Shown in pieces: positions 39,243 to 41,648 of a DNA stretch of 41,648 bases; position 1 is the stretch's first letter, and each line of letters begins with the position of its first letter. Source of the DNA: an uncultured bacterium (lineage in GTDB: Bacteria; Actinomycetota; Coriobacteriia; Coriobacteriales; Eggerthellaceae); contig CAJMPP010000022.1 of the NCBI GenBank assembly GCA_905215325.1, positions 1 through 41,648 on the forward strand. The letters are read 5' to 3'. The translations under genes were made by a program, and so were the position numbers. The notes under the pieces are model-generated. The model was given only the letters and a program-made list of their open reading frames with translations, had not been told where the DNA came from and made no database searches.

Positions 39243-39276
39243 CGTATGCGATAATGCAAGGCTGCATACGTTATCG
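39243..39276 (+). promoter_or_regulatory. Overlapping inverted repeats upstream of the ATP-grasp gene
   Basis: CGTATGC (39243-39249) pairs with GCATACG (39264-39270), and CGATAA (39249-39254) pairs with TTATCG (39271-39276). The two pairings exclude each other. They overlap GATAAT (39250-39255), a plausible -10, so this may be an operator or a switch in the 178-nt divergent region. Confidence 0.4.
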
Positions 39277-39294
39277 GGTCTCAAAGGAGATTTC

Positions 39295-40593
39295 ATGACC
39301 GCAAACGTCGATCCCGCACCTATCACCCGCACCGAGGATGTGGCGCGCCTGCTGCAACCGGTGGTGGTAGGCGGCGACATCCTTGCATACAGCTACGTGC
39401 GCGAGCTGCATCGTGCCTTCGGCATCGAAAGCATCATCGTGCTCGCCACGCAAAACATCAAGATGCTCTCCGAAAGCCGCTTCACGGACTATCGCCTGGA
39501 GCCGCACATCCACGAGCAGGAAGGCCTATACAACGCGCTTGAGCGCATCGCGCAGGAAGTTCATGAGGCGCATCCGGAGAAGACGCTGCTCATCTTAGGC
39601 TGCGACGACTGCCATGCCCGCATGCTCTCGCAGGGCAAGCAGCGCCTGCAGGACCTTGGCTTCGTGGTCCCCTACATCGATTTCCCCCTGCTCGACGACA
39701 TCACGCAGAAGCGCCGCTTCTACGAGATCTGCGAGGAGCTCGAGATCCCGTTCCCGAAAACCTGGTACTTCGACTGCGGCAACGGCCCCGATGAGCTGCC
39801 CGTCGACGAGTTCCCCTACCCGCTGATCGCCAAACCTTCAAACTCGGCACAGTTCCAAGACGCCGAGCCCACTATCGAAGGCTGGCGAAAGATCTATGAG
39901 ATCGAAAGCCCCGAAGAACTCGCGCAGGTTTGGCGCAGCATCCGCACGTCGGACTACAACAACCTGCTGGTGCTGCAGGACTTCATCCCCGGCGGCGACG
40001 ACGCCATCCGCACGCTCACCACGTTCTCGGACGCCTCCGGCGACATGCGCGTAGTAGCAGGCGGCGTGGTCTGCTTGCAGGACCATGACCCCACCGCGCT
40101 CGGCAATCCGCTGTGCATCATGGGCGAGCGCGAGGAGGCCATCATCTCCTGCGCCAAGCGCTTCCTGTCACATGTCGGGTATCGCGGCTTCGCCAACTTC
40201 GACATCAAATACGACAGCCGCGATGGCAGTTTCCGCTTCTTCGAGGTGAACACGCGCTGCGGGCGCAACACCTACTACATGAGCCTTGGCGGGCAGAACT
40301 TCGTCGAGTTGATCGTGCGTGAGTTCGTGATGGGGCAGTCGGTGGAGTACCACGAGGCCTACAACCCGTTCTTATACTGCTGCGTGCCTGCCTATGTGCT
40401 CAAACGCAGCATGGACAACCAGGAGCGCCTTGCTCAGGCGCTGAAAGCCCTGAAGGCCACCGATGAGCCCTACCCACTGCATTACGCGCCCGACTCCTTC
40501 AAGCACAACATGTGGGCGAAGATCATGCATCTGAACCAAATCCGCAAGTTCAAGCGATTCTACTGGGACACGAACGGAAAGCAGCTGAAGTAA
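39295..40593 (+). CDS. ATP-grasp carboxylate-amine ligase (D-aspartate ligase-like)
   Basis: A 432-residue ATP-grasp enzyme. The N-terminal region VVVGGDILAYSYVRELHRAFG and ILGCDDCHARML resembles D-aspartate ligase (Aslfm) of Enterococcus faecium, which adds D-Asp to the stem-peptide lysine. ATP-grasp landmarks follow: FPYPLIAKPSNSAQF (ATP-binding Lys), VLQDFIPGGDD, and FANFDIKYDSRDGSFRFFEVNTRCGRN (metal-binding Asp/Glu/Asn). Start ATG 39295 follows AAAGGAG. Divergently paired with an AsnB-type amidotransferase, matching the idea of an amidated D-aspartate cross-bridge. Other carboxylate-amine ligase roles are possible. Confidence 0.85.
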   Translation: MTANVDPAPITRTEDVARLLQPVVVGGDILAYSYVRELHRAFGIESIIVLATQNIKMLSESRFTDYRLEPHIHEQEGLYNALERIAQEVHEAHPEKTLLILGCDDCHARMLSQGKQRLQDLGFVVPYIDFPLLDDITQKRRFYEICEELEIPFPKTWYFDCGNGPDELPVDEFPYPLIAKPSNSAQFQDAEPTIEGWRKIYEIESPEELAQVWRSIRTSDYNNLLVLQDFIPGGDDAIRTLTTFSDASGDMRVVAGGVVCLQDHDPTALGNPLCIMGEREEAIISCAKRFLSHVGYRGFANFDIKYDSRDGSFRFFEVNTRCGRNTYYMSLGGQNFVELIVREFVMGQSVEYHEAYNPFLYCCVPAYVLKRSMDNQERLAQALKALKATDEPYPLHYAPDSFKHNMWAKIMHLNQIRKFKRFYWDTNGKQLK

Positions 40594-40612
40594 ACTTTGT
40601 CGACGCCTCAGC

Positions 40613-40742
40613 GCATGCCAGGATGGTCGCTTTTCTACATCGCGCATTGAGACGACCATCCATGCAGAAGATGCAAAGGTTATGCCGGGAAGTTGGCGTA
40701 AGCCGTCCTGCTGAGGGGCTGCCGTAGGCAGCCCCTCAGCAG
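40613..40742. other. Intergenic region with two strong inverted repeats
   Basis: A 9-bp perfect repeat (40621-40629 with 40653-40661, flanked by GCAT/ATGC) is followed by a 16-bp perfect hairpin (40708-40723 with 40727-40742, 3-nt loop). Neither has a U-run. The second probably ends transcription between the convergent ligase and map genes; the first has no assigned role. Confidence 0.55.
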
Positions 40743-40785
40743 CCGACGATTCGGGATGACCGAGTGTTAGACCATTCAGCAAGGC

Positions 40786-41559
40786 TTACAGAGGACGCTT
40801 ATGGTCCGGTTCGGTGGTGAGAATCACAGGTCCGTCTTCGGTAATGGCGACCATCTTCTCAAAGTGCGCGCTTGGCTTACCATCGCGCGTGCTTACCAGC
40901 CACCCATCCTTGCCCTGAATCACTTTTCGGGTTCCCATATTGATCATAGGCTCGATAGCCAGAACCATACCTACCTGCAGCTTCATGCCAAAGTGTCTGT
41001 GTCCATAGTTTGGGACGTTCGGCTCTTCATGCATGTTTCTGCCAACGCCATGGCCGACATACTCACGAACTACGCCGAATCCGGCATTCTCGGCGATCGA
41101 TTGCACAGCATGGCCGATATCGCCTAAATGGTTACCAGCGACAGCGCAATCCAGACCTGCCCACATGCATTCCTCGGTAACCTTGAGAAGCTTGCGTTTT
41201 TGCTCGGAGATCTTCCCGACCGCGAACGTCCAGGCGTTATCTCCGACCCAACCATCAACTGTTGCACCGGTATCGACACTGAGGATATCACCGTCTCGAA
41301 GCACAACCTTTTTCGAGGGAATACCATGAACGATTTGCTCATTCACCGATGCGCAAATCGTCCCCGGAAATCCACCGTACCCCTTGAATGCCGGAATACC
41401 GCCGTGCTCGCGGATATAGGTTTCGGCGAATTCATCAAGCTCCAAAGTAGTGACACCGGGCCTTACCAACTCCCCTACCTTGCGCAGCACTTCGGCGGAA
41501 AGCTGCCCTGCAGCTTTCATGGCCTCGATCTCGCCAGGAGACTTCAAGATAACCGACAT
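40786..41559 (-). CDS. map: Methionine aminopeptidase, type I
   Basis: Removes the N-terminal methionine of nascent proteins. The 257-residue protein has all family ligands: H78, metal Asp96 and Asp107 (DTGATVDGWVGD), His170 and His177 (GHGVGRNMHEEP), Glu203 (AIEP) and Glu234 (FEKMVAI). There is no N-terminal zinc finger or SEC-C motif, so it is the short type Ia. Start 41559 follows AGGAG. The gene is visibly less GC-rich than its neighbours and stands outside the ribosomal-protein operon where map often lies; it may be a second or acquired copy. A heptamer repeat lies about 35 nt upstream. Confidence 0.96.
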   Translation of the reverse strand: MSVILKSPGEIEAMKAAGQLSAEVLRKVGELVRPGVTTLELDEFAETYIREHGGIPAFKGYGGFPGTICASVNEQIVHGIPSKKVVLRDGDILSVDTGATVDGWVGDNAWTFAVGKISEQKRKLLKVTEECMWAGLDCAVAGNHLGDIGHAVQSIAENAGFGVVREYVGHGVGRNMHEEPNVPNYGHRHFGMKLQVGMVLAIEPMINMGTRKVIQGKDGWLVSTRDGKPSAHFEKMVAITEDGPVILTTEPDHKRPL

Positions 41560-41593
41560 AACCCATGCTCCTAACCCAATAGCTTCAACAATC

Positions 41594-41648
41594 GCAATCT
41601 GCAATCTGCAATCTGCAATCTGCAATCTGCAATCTGCAATCTGCAATC
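41594..41648. repeat. Heptamer tandem repeat (GCAATCT)n upstream of map
   Basis: Seven perfect GCAATCT units (41594-41642) plus six bases of an eighth run to the window edge, so the true length is unknown. A diverged unit (CAATC at 41589-41593) precedes them. As seven is not a multiple of three, unit changes would shift any reading frame crossing it, but here it lies outside the supported map gene. Confidence 0.9.

Noticed and set aside
41560..41646. N-terminal extension of map through the heptamer repeat
   Set aside because: The extra residues are only the translated repeat; the ATG at 41559 has AGGAG and matches the normal N-terminus of the family.
41594..41648. CRISPR array at the right edge
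   Set aside because: The repeat unit is 7 nt with no spacers; it is a simple tandem repeat.

Overview
The window reads as chromosomal DNA of a GC-rich actinobacterium, most likely class Coriobacteriia and probably family Eggerthellaceae. This is an inference from GC-rich coding sequence, AAGGAGG-type ribosome sites, GTG starts, ThyX-type thymidylate synthesis, a RicT/PSP1 protein beside tmk-holB, class I two-subunit fumarase, and an archaeal-looking topoisomerase I. No marker in the window fixes the genus. Most of it is core genome. There is no prophage, intact insertion sequence or CRISPR array.

Layout. 0.1-1.5 kb: infC-rpmI-rplT operon on the minus strand, with its own promoter and a terminator-like hairpin in the leader (probable attenuator). 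1.7-3.3 kb: two minus-strand single-pass membrane proteins of unknown function. 3.45-6.4 kb: a large M16C (PreP-like) zinc protease on the plus strand. 6.6-9.3 kb: a LarB protein fused to a partial LarC-like domain, then a solute-binding lipoprotein, both minus. 9.7-10.4 kb: ComF-like protein. 10.7-12.0 kb: processive family-2 glycosyltransferase.

12.4-17.2 kb appears less GC-rich than its flanks. It holds the frameshifted C-terminal remnant of a P-type ATPase directly behind tRNA-Thr(TGT), a CmpB-type membrane protein, and a two-gene predicted DNA-repair operon (SPL-like radical SAM protein plus its TIGR03915-type partner). A PflX-like radical SAM gene follows at 17.2-18.2 kb.

18.4-27.7 kb is an eight-gene minus-strand array: malic enzyme, tmk, holB, ricT, pncB, two DegV proteins and a degenerate dehydrogenase. 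28.2-29.7 kb: fumarase alpha and beta subunits on the plus strand; with malic enzyme they point to fumarate/malate/pyruvate interconversion. 30.0-32.6 kb: topA. 33.0-33.5 kb: a small exported protein. 33.7-35.8 kb: thyX and a YqhQ/DUF1385 membrane protein. 35.9-37.0 kb: a methyltransferase. 37.1-40.6 kb: an AsnB-type amidotransferase divergent from an ATP-grasp ligase, possibly a peptidoglycan cross-bridge pair. 40.8-41.6 kb: map, with a heptamer tandem repeat just upstream that runs off the window.

The most interesting locus is the predicted repair operon at 14.8-17.2 kb. Its promoter carries a LexA/SOS-box-like sequence exactly between the -35 and -10 elements, and the radical SAM protein ends in a tail with a consensus beta-clamp-binding pentapeptide (QLSLF). 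Together these suggest an SOS-inducible, clamp-recruited DNA repair system that is not characterised to my knowledge. All functional statements are from reading the sequence; no searches were run.
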